Below, in pieces: positions 16,180 through 24,519 of a DNA stretch of 64,000 bases. Position 1 is the stretch's first letter, and each line of letters starts with the position of its first letter. The notes beneath the pieces were generated by a model that saw only the letters and a list, made by a program, of their open reading frames with translations, had not been told where the DNA came from and did not search any database. The position numbers and the translations under genes were made by a program. Source of the DNA: Streptomyces sp. DH12 (lineage in GTDB: Bacteria; Actinomycetota; Actinomycetes; Streptomycetales; Streptomycetaceae); assembly GCF_020873895.1 (NCBI RefSeq), contig NZ_JAHWGT010000005.1, forward strand, positions 1 through 64,000, written 5' to 3'.

Positions 16180-16225
16180 TGACCCGCTCTCGGGGCCAAC
16201 TCTAGGTTGGTAAGCAGCTGCTTAC
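16180..16225 (+). promoter_or_regulatory. P450 promoter with TetR operator
   Basis: TTGACC (16180-16185), a 17-base spacer and TAGGTT (16203-16208) form a good sigma-70 promoter. Directly downstream is the perfect 16-base palindrome GTAAGCAGCTGCTTAC (16210-16225), covering the expected transcription start. A dimeric TetR bound there would block initiation; the divergent TetR gene is the obvious owner. Confidence 0.75.
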
Positions 16226-16242
16226 ACCAGGGAGGCTTCCCC

Positions 16243-17436
16243 GTGACGACCGCTCGCGAGCAGACACCGCTGGCCTACCCCTTCAACGAACCGGAGGGCC
16301 TGGGCCTGGCCGACGCCTACACCGACGCCCTGGACCACCCGGGCCTCTTACGCGTCCGCATGGCCTACGGCGAGCCCGCCTGGCTCGCCACCCGCTACGC
16401 CGACGCCCGCCTCGTCCTCGGCGACCTGCGCTTCGGCCGGGCGGACGCCGTGTTCCACGACGAACCGCGGCAGTCCCCCGCGCAGCAGGACTCCGGCATC
16501 CTCGGCATGGACCCGCCGGAGCACACCCGGCTGCGCACCCTCGTCGCGAAGGCGTTCACCGTGCACCAGGTCGAGAAGCTGCGGCCCCAGGTGCGGGAGC
16601 TGGCGCACGGCTTCCTCGACGCGATGGAGGAGGCCGGCCCGCCCGTCGACCTCGTCGAGCACTACGCTCTGCCCATCCCCGTCGCCGTCATCTGCCGGAT
16701 GCTGGGCGTTCCGGAGGAGGACCGGCCCAGGTTCCGCGTCTGGAGCGACGCCGCCCTGTCGACCAGCTCCCTGACCGCCGAGGAGTTCCAGCGCAACCGC
16801 GAGGAGCTGCGCGCGTACATGGCCGGGTTGATCCGCGACCACCGCGAGAACCCCCGCCCGGACCTCATGACGGCGCTCATCGACGCCCGCGACACGGGTG
16901 ACCGCCTCACCGAACTCGAACTGGTCGACCTGTGCGTCGGCATCCTCGTCGCCGGCCACGAGACCACGGCGAGCCAGATCCCCAACTTCCTGTACGCCCT
17001 CCTCGACCACCCCGACCAGCTCGCGCTCCTCCGCGAGCGGTCCGAACTCCTGGCGGGCGCCGTCGAGGAGCTCCTGCGCTTCGTGCCGCTGGGCAGCGGC
17101 GCCGCCTTCCCCCGGTACGCGAAGGAGGACATCGAGGTGGGCGGCACGCTCGTGCGCGCCGGTGAGCCCGTCCTCGTCGCGGTCGGGGCCGCCAACAGGG
17201 ACGCGTTGAAGTTCACCGCCCCCGGCCGGCTGGACATCACCCGCACCCACGTGCAGCACCTCGGCTTCGGCCACGGCGTCCACCACTGCCTCGGCGCGCC
17301 CTTGGCCCGCCTGGAACTCCAGGAGGCCCTGGGCGCCCTCCTCACCCGCTTCCCCGACCTCCACCTCGCCGGTGACGTCGTCTGGAAGAACCAGATGCTG
17401 GTCCGCGGCCCCCGCGAGATGCCGGTGGGGTGGTGA
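16243..17436 (+). CDS. Cytochrome P450
   Basis: A 397-residue soluble bacterial P450. The I-helix has VAGHETTAS (oxygen activation), the ExxR motif is ELLR (Glu 276), and the haem loop FGHGVHHCLGAPLA places the axial Cys at 349. It resembles the CYP105/CYP107 class that hydroxylates macrolides, terpenes or xenobiotics; the substrate is not predictable. Start is the GTG at 16243 with AGGGAGG upstream. Codon 36 (16348-16350) is TTA, so translation probably needs the bldA tRNA. A ferredoxin gene follows four bases after the stop. Confidence 0.93.
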   Translation: MTTAREQTPLAYPFNEPEGLGLADAYTDALDHPGLLRVRMAYGEPAWLATRYADARLVLGDLRFGRADAVFHDEPRQSPAQQDSGILGMDPPEHTRLRTLVAKAFTVHQVEKLRPQVRELAHGFLDAMEEAGPPVDLVEHYALPIPVAVICRMLGVPEEDRPRFRVWSDAALSTSSLTAEEFQRNREELRAYMAGLIRDHRENPRPDLMTALIDARDTGDRLTELELVDLCVGILVAGHETTASQIPNFLYALLDHPDQLALLRERSELLAGAVEELLRFVPLGSGAAFPRYAKEDIEVGGTLVRAGEPVLVAVGAANRDALKFTAPGRLDITRTHVQHLGFGHGVHHCLGAPLARLELQEALGALLTRFPDLHLAGDVVWKNQMLVRGPREMPVGW

Positions 17437-17440
17437 CCCG

Positions 17441-17656
17441 GTGAGCTGGACCGCGCAGGTCGACCCGGAGCGGTGCATGGGCTCAGGCATGTGCGCCGCG
17501 CTCGCCCCCGACCTCTTCCGCCTGGAGGGCGCGCACGCCGAGCCGGTACGCGCCCGAATGGCCGCCGACGAGCGCGCGCTGGACGCCGCCGACTCCTGCC
17601 CGGCCCTGGCCATCGTCGTCCGCGACGGCCCCCGCACCGTCGGCCCCCGCCCGTGA
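17441..17656 (+). CDS. Ferredoxin, [3Fe-4S] type
   Basis: A 71-residue acidic ferredoxin. The cluster ligands are CMGSGMC near the N-terminus and DSCPALAI near the C-terminus, the three-Cys pattern of P450-associated [3Fe-4S] ferredoxins. GTG start four bases after the P450 stop, so the two are co-transcribed and it almost certainly passes electrons to that P450. The ferredoxin reductase is not in the window. Confidence 0.92.
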   Translation: MSWTAQVDPERCMGSGMCAALAPDLFRLEGAHAEPVRARMAADERALDAADSCPALAIVVRDGPRTVGPRP

Positions 17657-17794
17657 CCCGCGGCGCCGGCGGCAGGGCGCCCGCCGGCTCCCGGGTGCGC
17701 CCGCCAAGCCCGCCGAGCACGTACGGCCGTGCCCGCCGTGCCCGCCGTCTCGGCATCGCGAAGGGCGGGCGGGCCGGGGCGGTGCGGGCCACCG

Positions 17795-18985
17795 TCAGGC
17801 GGCGGGGCGGGGGGTGAAGGGGCCGTCCGGCGCGAAGGCCAGGGCGGCGAAGCGCTCCCCGATGCGGCGGTGGGCCGCGGCGTCCGGGTGCAGTTCGTCG
17901 GGCAGCGGCAGCTCGGCGTAGTCCGCCGCGCCGTACAGGGCCTGGCCGTCGAGGACGTGCAGATGCGGGTCGTCGGCCGCGCGGCGCTCCACGACACGGG
18001 CCAGCTCCTCGCGGATGACGCGCAGGGTCAGTTTCCCCTGCGCCCGCTCCGCGGGGTCGCCGGTGGCGCGGAACCGCAGCCTGCCGGTGGCGAGCGACTC
18101 GGTGTCGAAGGCGCACGGCCCGGGCGTGTCCTCGTGGATGGGGCAGTGGAGCGGGGAGACGACCAGCAGGGGAGTGGTGGGGTGGCCGTCGCGGAGGGTG
18201 TCGAGGAAGCCGTGGACCGCCGGGGCGAAGGCGCGCAGCCGCATCAGGTCGGCGTTGACGAGGTTGATGCCGATCTTGACGCTGATCAGGTCGGCGGACG
18301 TGTCCCGCATGGCGCGGGCGGTGAAGGGGTCGAGGAGGGCGCTGCCGCTGAGTCCGAGGTTGACCAGTTCGACGCCGCCGAGCGCGGCGGCGACCGCCGG
18401 CCAGGTCGCGGTGGGGCTGCCCGCGTCCGAACCCTGGCTGATGGAGCTGCCGTGGTGCAGCCACACCCTGCGGCCGTCGTCGACCGGTACGGGCTCGACG
18501 GGCGCGTCCGTGCGCAGGGCGATCAGCTCGGTGGTCTCGTTGTGCGGCAGCCATATCTCGACGTGCTTGTCGCCGCCGCCGAGGCCCGCGAAGCGGACGG
18601 TCGCGGTCGGCCCCGGCCGGTGCTCGGCGGTACCGGCGACCATGTCGATGGTGAGGGTGTTCCCGCCGGCCGCGCCGGCCTGGCCGGCGAGCCGGCCGTC
18701 CACGAGCAGGTCGTAGACCCCGTCCGGGCGGGGCGGGGCGCCCGCGTACACCCGCTTGGTGGGGAGGGTGTCCAGTTCGACGGCGGTGGCCCGGGTGCGG
18801 AACACCAGGCGCACCCCGGAAGGCTGCGACTCGGCGAGGGCCAGCTGCCCGTCGTCGTACTGGGCGCGGGCCCCTGCGGGCAGCCGGTGCGGCAGGACGC
18901 CTCGTTCGGTGCGCTCCAGTTCCAGCGCCCCGCGCAGGAGGTCGGCGGTGAGGGGCGTGCTGATCCAGCGGTGGTCGGTGCTCAT
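17795..18985 (-). CDS. GDSL/SGNH-family hydrolase
   Basis: A 396-residue two-part protein. The N-terminal region (about 1-170) is a beta-rich jelly-roll-like domain; the C-terminal SGNH domain has block I HHGSSISQGSD with the nucleophile Ser, LGLSGSALLDP (block II Gly), KIGINLVNAD in place of GxND, and ELHPDAAAH with the catalytic Asp-x2-His. No signal peptide is seen, so it is probably cytosolic; likely a carbohydrate or small-ester deacylase. A separate TetR gene lies 92 bases upstream on the same strand and probably regulates it. Confidence 0.85.
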   Translation of the reverse strand: MSTDHRWISTPLTADLLRGALELERTERGVLPHRLPAGARAQYDDGQLALAESQPSGVRLVFRTRATAVELDTLPTKRVYAGAPPRPDGVYDLLVDGRLAGQAGAAGGNTLTIDMVAGTAEHRPGPTATVRFAGLGGGDKHVEIWLPHNETTELIALRTDAPVEPVPVDDGRRVWLHHGSSISQGSDAGSPTATWPAVAAALGGVELVNLGLSGSALLDPFTARAMRDTSADLISVKIGINLVNADLMRLRAFAPAVHGFLDTLRDGHPTTPLLVVSPLHCPIHEDTPGPCAFDTESLATGRLRFRATGDPAERAQGKLTLRVIREELARVVERRAADDPHLHVLDGQALYGAADYAELPLPDELHPDAAAHRRIGERFAALAFAPDGPFTPRPAA

Positions 18986-19077
18986 CGTCCCTGCCTGGGG
19001 GTCGGGGGGTGCGGTACGGCCGCCGGCGGCACGAGGGCCGACCGGCCGGCGGGGTCGGGTCCGGCGCGGAGGGCCGG

Positions 19078-19656
19078 TCAGGGCGCGGGCCAGGCGCGCA
19101 GCAGCGCGTCGAGCGCGTCGAGGATCCGTGACCACGTCTCGTCGGTGTCGGGGGCGCTGTGGCTGAAACCGCCGCCCATCTCCAGGCTGACGTAGCCGTG
19201 GAAGACGCTGCCGAGGAGCCGGACCGCGTGTGTCCGGTCGGGCTCGGCGAGGTCGTAGCCGCGCAGGAGGGCGCGGGTCATGGAGGCGTGCCGCCCGCCG
19301 GCGCTGGTGGCCGCGGTCTGCGGGTCCAGGGGCGTCCGGGTGGCGGCGTACCGCCCGGGGTGCTCGCGTGCGTAGTCCCGGTAGACGTTCGCCAGCGCCG
19401 TCAGGGCGTCCTTGCCGGCGCGGCCGGCGAGGGCGTCCGCAGCCCGGTCGGCCAGCTCCTCCAAGGCGAGGAGGGCGATCCGGGTCTTGAGGTCCTGCGA
19501 ACTCCTCACGTGCGAGTACAGGCTCGCCACGCGTACGTCGAAGCGGCGCGCGAGCGCCGAGACCGTCACGTGCTCGAACCCGACCTCGTCGGCGAGCTCC
19601 GCGCCCGCGAGGGTGAGCCGCTCGGGGGTCAACCCTGCCCGTCCCATCGGTCCCAC
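19078..19656 (-). CDS. TetR-family regulator (WHG-like C-terminal domain)
   Basis: A 192-residue TetR protein. The HTH region spans about residues 9-55 with VTVSALARRFDVRVASLYSH. The C-terminal ligand domain contains RLLGSVFHGYVSLEMGGGF, typical of the WHG-type branch. Start is GTG 19656 with AAGGAG eight bases upstream; ATG 19647 is an alternative. An inverted repeat TTGCCTA-N7-TAGGCAA just upstream is the likely operator, giving autoregulation together with the SGNH hydrolase downstream on the same strand. Confidence 0.88.
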   Translation of the reverse strand: MGPMGRAGLTPERLTLAGAELADEVGFEHVTVSALARRFDVRVASLYSHVRSSQDLKTRIALLALEELADRAADALAGRAGKDALTALANVYRDYAREHPGRYAATRTPLDPQTAATSAGGRHASMTRALLRGYDLAEPDRTHAVRLLGSVFHGYVSLEMGGGFSHSAPDTDETWSRILDALDALLRAWPAP

Positions 19657-19688
19657 CGCTCCTCTCCTTGCCTGAACCCATCATGCGC

Positions 19689-19709
19689 TTGCCTATAGCC
19701 CTTAGGCAA
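19689..19709 (-). promoter_or_regulatory. Operator for TetR gene
   Basis: TTGCCTA (19689-19695) and TAGGCAA (19703-19709) are perfect inverted arms with a seven-base spacer, 33 bases upstream of the TetR start. Confidence 0.65.
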
Positions 19710-19876
19710 ACGCCTTGCCGGCAGTGTGGTGGGCGGGCTCGGCGGCACGGGGGGAGGACCGGGGCGCACCGTGGGGCCGTGGCCAAGATGAGACAGCGGC
19801 CCGGCCGCGGGTGCCGATACCCGCGGCCGGGCCGGGTCGGACCCCCGCGCCGTCGCGCCGGGGTGCCGCGCGGGCG

Positions 19877-20584
19877 TCAGGTGGCCGGGTGCTTGGTGAA
19901 CCGGTGCCACCAGTGCCGTCGCCGGGGGTGGACCGCCCGACCGAGCCTGCGGCCGAGGAGCGCGTACCCCAGCAGGGCCCCGGAGCTGTTGAGGATGACG
20001 TCGTCCACGTCGAACGCGCGTCCCGTCACCAGGGCGCCCTGCACCAGCTCGACCAGCGTCATCACGACCGCCGTCACGAACACGACCCGCAGCAGCCCCC
20101 GTGTGCGGGGCGCGAGGACGGGGAGCAGTAGCCCGAACGGCACGCCCAGGGCGATGTTGCCGCCGATCTGCTTGACCGTGTCGCGGAACGCGGGCTGCGA
20201 CAGGTACTGGTTGATGGAGTCGCCCGGCCGCAGGTTGCTGTGCGTCAACTGCTCGGAGGCGATGGAAGGTTCGAGGGTCAGCCGCGCGAGGACCACGGCG
20301 AACACCACCATGCCCGCGAACGCCAGCAGCATGGCGAGGATCCGGCTGCTCCTCGACAGCCGCGGACCGGTGTCCGCTGCTCCGCCCCCCACTCCCGGGT
20401 CTCCACGTTCCTCACGCGCCGCGGGTCCTCCGGGCCCTCCAGGTCCTCCGGGCCCTCCAGGTCCTCCGGGTCCTCCGTGCTTCTCGTGTCCTCCGTACGC
20501 TCCGCGCCCACCGGACCCTTCGTCCTCGTGACGCCGTTCGTGCTCCTGCTGCGCGGCGGTGCTCCGCCGGACCGTCCACCGCAT
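19877..20584 (-). CDS. VanZ-like membrane protein with Gly-Gly-Pro repeat
   Basis: A 235-residue protein. After a charged N-terminus come six tandem GGP triplets (about residues 37-54), then hydrophobic segments AMLLAFAGMVVFAVVLARL, GNIALGVPFGLLLPVLA, VVFVTAVVMTLVELVQGAL and SSGALLGYALL. The NIALGVPFG ... ELVQ ... DVDDVILNSSGALLG blocks define the VanZ-like family; only the original VanZ is linked to teicoplanin resistance, the rest have unknown roles. AAGGAGGGG before the ATG supports this start. The GGP tract is unusual. Confidence 0.85.
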   Translation of the reverse strand: MRWTVRRSTAAQQEHERRHEDEGSGGRGAYGGHEKHGGPGGPGGPGGPGGPGGPAAREERGDPGVGGGAADTGPRLSRSSRILAMLLAFAGMVVFAVVLARLTLEPSIASEQLTHSNLRPGDSINQYLSQPAFRDTVKQIGGNIALGVPFGLLLPVLAPRTRGLLRVVFVTAVVMTLVELVQGALVTGRAFDVDDVILNSSGALLGYALLGRRLGRAVHPRRRHWWHRFTKHPAT

Positions 20585-20786
20585 GGCCGACAGCCCCCCT
20601 CCTTCGAAACCGGACCTCCAGGAACCCCCGGTTACCCCCGCCCCCGGTGCGTACGCCCCGACGCGCCCGGCGCCGGCCCGGACCGCCTCGCCCGCGAAGG
20701 ACCGCCCCAGCGCCGGGAATTGGCCCAGGGGAACGATGCGGAAGTGACCTACACGCCAGTGCCACCACGGCCCTAGGGTCGGATGC

Positions 20787-21302
20787 ATGAGCGAACAGCG
20801 CACCGCCGCCTCGACCACGTCCACCTCCCGCCCCCTGCTCACCCGCCACGCCGACGCGGAGACCTGCGCCGACCCCAGCAGCGTCATGCGGCTGCTGGCC
20901 GACACCGACGGGCCCGACGGGTTCACGAGCTACCGGTCCACCTTCGCCGAGGGGGCGGTCGGGGCGCCGGCCCACTTCCACACCAGGGCGACGGAGCTCT
21001 TCTTCGTGATCAGCGGCTCCCTCCGCGTGCTCGTCGGCGAGGAGGTCACCGTCCTGGAGGCGGGCGACTTCCTGGCGGTGCCCCCGCGCACCCCGCACGC
21101 CTTCGCGGCGGCGCCCGGAGCCCGGGCGGACGTCCTGTTCGTGTTCACGCCCGGCATGGGGCGCTTCGACTACCTGCGCCTGCTCGGCCGGGTGATGCGC
21201 GGGGAGGCCGACCCGCGGGAGATCGCCGAGTCCGGCGAGCGCTTCGACAACCACTACGTCGACAGCCCCGCGTGGCGCGCGGAGCTCGACCGCCCCGCCT
21301 GA
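20787..21302 (+). CDS. Cupin-domain protein
   Basis: A 171-residue single-cupin protein. Motif 1 is AHFHTRATELFFVISG and motif 2 is GDFLAVPPRTPHAF, giving the Glu and His metal ligands of the cupin barrel (about residues 60-120). The C-terminal 50 residues are helical and charged. Known relatives include dioxygenases, isomerases and sensors; no specific reaction can be assigned. Monocistronic; the site before the ATG (AGGGTCGG) is moderate. Confidence 0.85.
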   Translation: MSEQRTAASTTSTSRPLLTRHADAETCADPSSVMRLLADTDGPDGFTSYRSTFAEGAVGAPAHFHTRATELFFVISGSLRVLVGEEVTVLEAGDFLAVPPRTPHAFAAAPGARADVLFVFTPGMGRFDYLRLLGRVMRGEADPREIAESGERFDNHYVDSPAWRAELDRPA

Positions 21303-21439
21303 CGGCGGCCCGCCCGCCCGCCGCGTACCCTCGCCTGACGGCGCGGCCGCACGCGACAGGCGGCCGTGCGGCCGTGCGGGAACAACGTCGCGGGTGTCCG
21401 CGTTCCGTACACGGGTAAGGAGCGCCGGGGGAGGACTTC

Positions 21440-21487
21440 CCAGGTGATTTGCCCTTCCTTTACCCTTTGGTGGAGGGGATCACCTGG
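21440..21487 (+). promoter_or_regulatory. Possible structured leader of CNNM operon
   Basis: CCAGGTGAT (21440-21448) and ATCACCTGG (21479-21487) form a perfect nine-pair stem enclosing 30 bases in which CCCTTCC can pair with GGAGGG. It lies in the 324-base spacer upstream of two CNNM/CorC genes, about 140 bases before the first start. It does not match the M-box as I remember it. Could be a riboswitch, a protein-binding leader or a long operator. Confidence 0.4.
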
Positions 21488-21626
21488 CATCCCCCGAGGA
21501 CCAGTGCGTGGCCGCAGGGGCGGCCCGTCCAGCGAGAAGGAGCAGCAGACCCACAATGGGTGAACCTCCCAGTACCAGCCGTGCCGCGTTCCGCCCGCTC
21601 GAGGCCGACGGACGGGAGGTGGCACG

Positions 21627-22979
21627 GTGACCGAAGTGCTCCTGCTGCTCCTCGCCCTCGCGCTCACCCTCGCTTGTGCGGTGTTCGTCGCGGCCGAGTT
21701 CTCCCTCACCACCGTCGAGCGCGGCGAGCTGGAGCGCGCCGCCGAGGCCGGTGAGCGCGGCGCCGCCAGTGCCCTCGCGGCCGCCAGGCGCCTCACCTTC
21801 CAGCTGTCCGGCGCGCAGCTCGGCATCACGGTGACCTCCCTGGTCATCGGCATGCTCGCCGAGCCCGCCGTCGCCACCCTGCTGCGCGGCCCCCTCGTGG
21901 CCGCCGGGCTGCCCGACGGCGCCGTCTCCACCGTCGCGACCCTCCTCGGTGTGGCGGTCTCCACCGTCGTTTTGATGGTCGTCGGCGAGCTCGTCCCGAA
22001 GAACTGGGCGATCTCCCGGCCGCTCGCCGTGGCCAAGGTGGTCGCGGCGCCGCAGCGCGGCTTCACCGCCGCCTTCGGCCCGCTGATCCACCACCTGAAC
22101 GACACCGCCAACCACCTCGTGCGCCGCTTCGGACTGGAGCCCGCCGAGGAGCTGGCCTCCGCCCGCACCCCCGAGGAGCTGGTCGCGCTCGCCCGGCACT
22201 CCGCCCGCGCGGGGGCCATCGAGGAGGACGCGGCCGAACTGTTCGTCCGCACCCTGCACCTCGGCGACCTGACCGCCGAGAACGTCATGACGCCCCGCGT
22301 CGACGTCAAGGCGCTGGAGGTCCACGCGACCGCCGCCGACGCCGCGAACCTCACCCTCGCCACCGGCCTCTCCCGCTTCCCGGTCTACCGCGACACCCTC
22401 GACGAGGTCGTCGGCACCGTCCACATCCGGGACGTCCTCGCCCTCGACGAGGACAAGCGCCGTCTCGTGACCGTCGCCGAGCTGGCCACCGAGCCGCTGC
22501 TCGTCCCGCACTCCCTGCCGGTCGACCGGCTGCTCGGCCGGCTGCGCCGGGCCCGCACCATGGCCGTCGTCATCGACGAGTACGGCGGCACGGCCGGCGT
22601 CGCCACCGTCGAGGACATCGTCGAGGAGGTCGTCGGCGAGGTACGCGACGAACACGACCCGCACGAGACGCCCGACCTGGTCGAGACGGAACCCGCCGCC
22701 GACGGTCGCCGCGTCTGGCGCGCCGACGGCAGCGTCCGCGTCGACCAGCTCGCCGAGATCGACTTCACCGCCCCCCACGGCCCGTACGAGACACTGGCCG
22801 GCCTCATCGCCACCCGCCTGGAGCGCATCCCCGCCGTGACCGACCGCCTGGACATCGACGGCTGGCGGCTCGACGTGCTGCACGTCGAGCACCACCGCGC
22901 CGACCGCGTCCTGCTCACCGCGCCCGCCCCGGCGGCCGCGCACGCCGCCGCCGCGACCGGCCGCGAGGTGACCCGATGA
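21627..22979 (+). CDS. CNNM/CorC-type transporter (hemolysin family)
   Basis: A 450-residue membrane protein. Residues 1-190 form the CNNM (DUF21) domain with helices around AAEFSLTTVER and VGELVPKNWAI; residues about 210-335 are a CBS pair (VMTPRVDVKAL, TMAVVIDEYGG); residues about 350-435 form the CorC/HlyC C-terminal domain (WRADGSVRVDQL). Known homologues handle magnesium or cobalt efflux; the hemolysin name is historical. GTG start after GGGAGGT. Overlaps the next gene by ATGA, so the two paralogues are coupled and may form a heteromer. Confidence 0.92.
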   Translation: MTEVLLLLLALALTLACAVFVAAEFSLTTVERGELERAAEAGERGAASALAAARRLTFQLSGAQLGITVTSLVIGMLAEPAVATLLRGPLVAAGLPDGAVSTVATLLGVAVSTVVLMVVGELVPKNWAISRPLAVAKVVAAPQRGFTAAFGPLIHHLNDTANHLVRRFGLEPAEELASARTPEELVALARHSARAGAIEEDAAELFVRTLHLGDLTAENVMTPRVDVKALEVHATAADAANLTLATGLSRFPVYRDTLDEVVGTVHIRDVLALDEDKRRLVTVAELATEPLLVPHSLPVDRLLGRLRRARTMAVVIDEYGGTAGVATVEDIVEEVVGEVRDEHDPHETPDLVETEPAADGRRVWRADGSVRVDQLAEIDFTAPHGPYETLAGLIATRLERIPAVTDRLDIDGWRLDVLHVEHHRADRVLLTAPAPAAAHAAAATGREVTR

Positions 22980-23998
22980 CCGCCGTCCAGCTCCTCATCG
23001 GCGCGTTCACCCTCGTCACCAACGCGTTCTTCGTCGGCGCCGAGTTCGCCCTGATCTCGGTCCGCCGCAGCCAGATCGAGCCGGCCGCCCTCAAGGGCGA
23101 CCGCCGCGCGAAGAGCACCCTGTGGGGCCTGGAGCATCTGTCGGCGGCGATGGCGACCGCCCAGCTCGGCATCACCGTCTCCTCGCTGGTGCTCGGCGCC
23201 GTCGCCGAACCGGCCATCGCCCACCTGCTGGAACCGCCGTTCCAGGCGGTCGGGGTGCCCGAGGGCCTGATCCACCCCATCGCCTTCGTCATCGCGCTCA
23301 CCCTCGCGACCTATCTCCACATGCTCGTCGGCGAGATGATCCCGAAGAACATCGCCCTGGCCGCACCCGCGACCACCGCCCTGCTCCTCGGCCCGCCGCT
23401 CGTCGCCCTGACCCGCGCCCTGCGCCCGGTCATCTTCGGCATCAACGCCTTCGCCAACGCCATCCTGCGGCTGCTGAAGGTCGAACCGAAGGGCGAGGTG
23501 ACGGCCGTCTTCACCGACGACGAACTGGTCCGCCTGGTCAAGGACTCCAGCGAGGCCGGCCTGCTGGAGCCCGAGGACGGCGACCGCCTGCGCGACGCCC
23601 TCGAACTGGGGACCCGCCCGGCCGGCGAGGTCATGGTCCCGCTGAACCGCATGGTGACCGTCGACCACGGCGTCACCCCGCAGGAACTGGAGCGGACCGC
23701 CGCCTTGCACGGCTTCTCCCGCCTCCCCGTCACCGGACCCGGCGGGACCCTGCTGGGGTACCTCCACATCAAGGACGCCCTCGGCGTCGCCGACCGGACC
23801 AAGCCGTTCCCGCGCGGGGCGCTGCACCCCATGACGAAGGTCGCCCTCGACACCCCGCTCGACGACACCATGACGGCCATGCGCGCCGCCGGCACCCACC
23901 TCGCGGCGGTCACCGGGAACAAGGGCACGGTCATCGGCTTCGTCACCATGGAGGACGTCCTGGAGGAGCTCGTCGGACCCGCTCCGGCGGCCGACTGA
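22976..23998 (+). CDS. CNNM/CBS transporter lacking CorC domain
   Basis: A 340-residue paralogue of the upstream protein, with the CNNM domain (VGAEFALISVRR, VGEMIPKNIAL) and a CBS pair (VMVPLNRMVTV; GFVTMEDVLEELVG) but no CorC/HlyC domain: it ends soon after the second CBS. The ATG overlaps the upstream stop (ATGA). Duplication with domain loss fits a paired regulatory/transport subunit arrangement common in actinomycetes. Confidence 0.92.
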   Translation: MTAVQLLIGAFTLVTNAFFVGAEFALISVRRSQIEPAALKGDRRAKSTLWGLEHLSAAMATAQLGITVSSLVLGAVAEPAIAHLLEPPFQAVGVPEGLIHPIAFVIALTLATYLHMLVGEMIPKNIALAAPATTALLLGPPLVALTRALRPVIFGINAFANAILRLLKVEPKGEVTAVFTDDELVRLVKDSSEAGLLEPEDGDRLRDALELGTRPAGEVMVPLNRMVTVDHGVTPQELERTAALHGFSRLPVTGPGGTLLGYLHIKDALGVADRTKPFPRGALHPMTKVALDTPLDDTMTAMRAAGTHLAAVTGNKGTVIGFVTMEDVLEELVGPAPAAD

Positions 23999-24047
23999 CG
24001 GGCCGCCCGACGGGCGCCCGCAGGCCCGCCGCCTCGGACACGACCGC

Positions 24048-24082
24048 GCGGTCCCGCCCGCCTTCCGGGCGGACGGGACCGC
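24048..24082. terminator. Strong GC hairpin, bidirectional terminator
   Basis: GCGGTCCCGCCCG (24048-24060) faces CGGGCGGACGGGACCGC (24066-24082) with a short bulge. It lies between the rightward CNNM operon and a leftward small gene. Confidence 0.7.
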
Positions 24083-24205
24083 TGTGGGACGGACCGCGCG
24101 CCGCAAGGACCGCTCCGCGGGGCGCCCGGTCGGCGCGTACCGGTCGCCGCGCCCGCCACGGCGGGACCCGGCGCGTACCGGCCGCCGGGCAGTGCGCGGC
24201 GGGAC

Positions 24206-24352
24206 TCAGCGGTGGCGCGCCAGGCTCCTCGGCCTGCCCGAGGCGCGCAGGGCGGTCGAGCCCGGCTTGCGGTGCCTGGCGGTGTGCGTCGGAACGGCCA
24301 CGAGGGCGAGCGCCAGCACGAGGGGCGTCACGAGAAGCAGAAGGGTGGTCAT
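24206..24352 (-). CDS. Small single-helix membrane protein
   Basis: A 48-residue peptide, MTTLLLLVTPLVLALALVAV followed by a basic tail rich in Arg and His. One transmembrane helix with the charged end predicted inside. An AAGGAGAG site six bases before the ATG makes it a believable gene despite its size. No family recognised; small proteins of this kind are common and mostly unstudied in Streptomyces. Confidence 0.6.
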   Translation of the reverse strand: MTTLLLLVTPLVLALALVAVPTHTARHRKPGSTALRASGRPRSLARHR

Positions 24353-24519
24353 CGTGTCTCTCCTTCTGGTCGGCTTCCTCGACGCCTGACCGCAGGGCGC
24401 GGCGGCAAACCCCGCCGCGCCTTCCGGCAGTCCCATGTCCGCCGTACGCGGGACCCCGGCGCGGCCGGCACACGGAAAACCGGTCGCGGACCCGCACCCC
24501 GGTTCGTATCCTCGTCCGC

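Noticed and set aside
21303-21626. M-box magnesium riboswitch
   Set aside because: The spacer lacks the GGTGAGGCTCC and CGCCAATGGGT-type cores I would expect; only a generic stem is visible.
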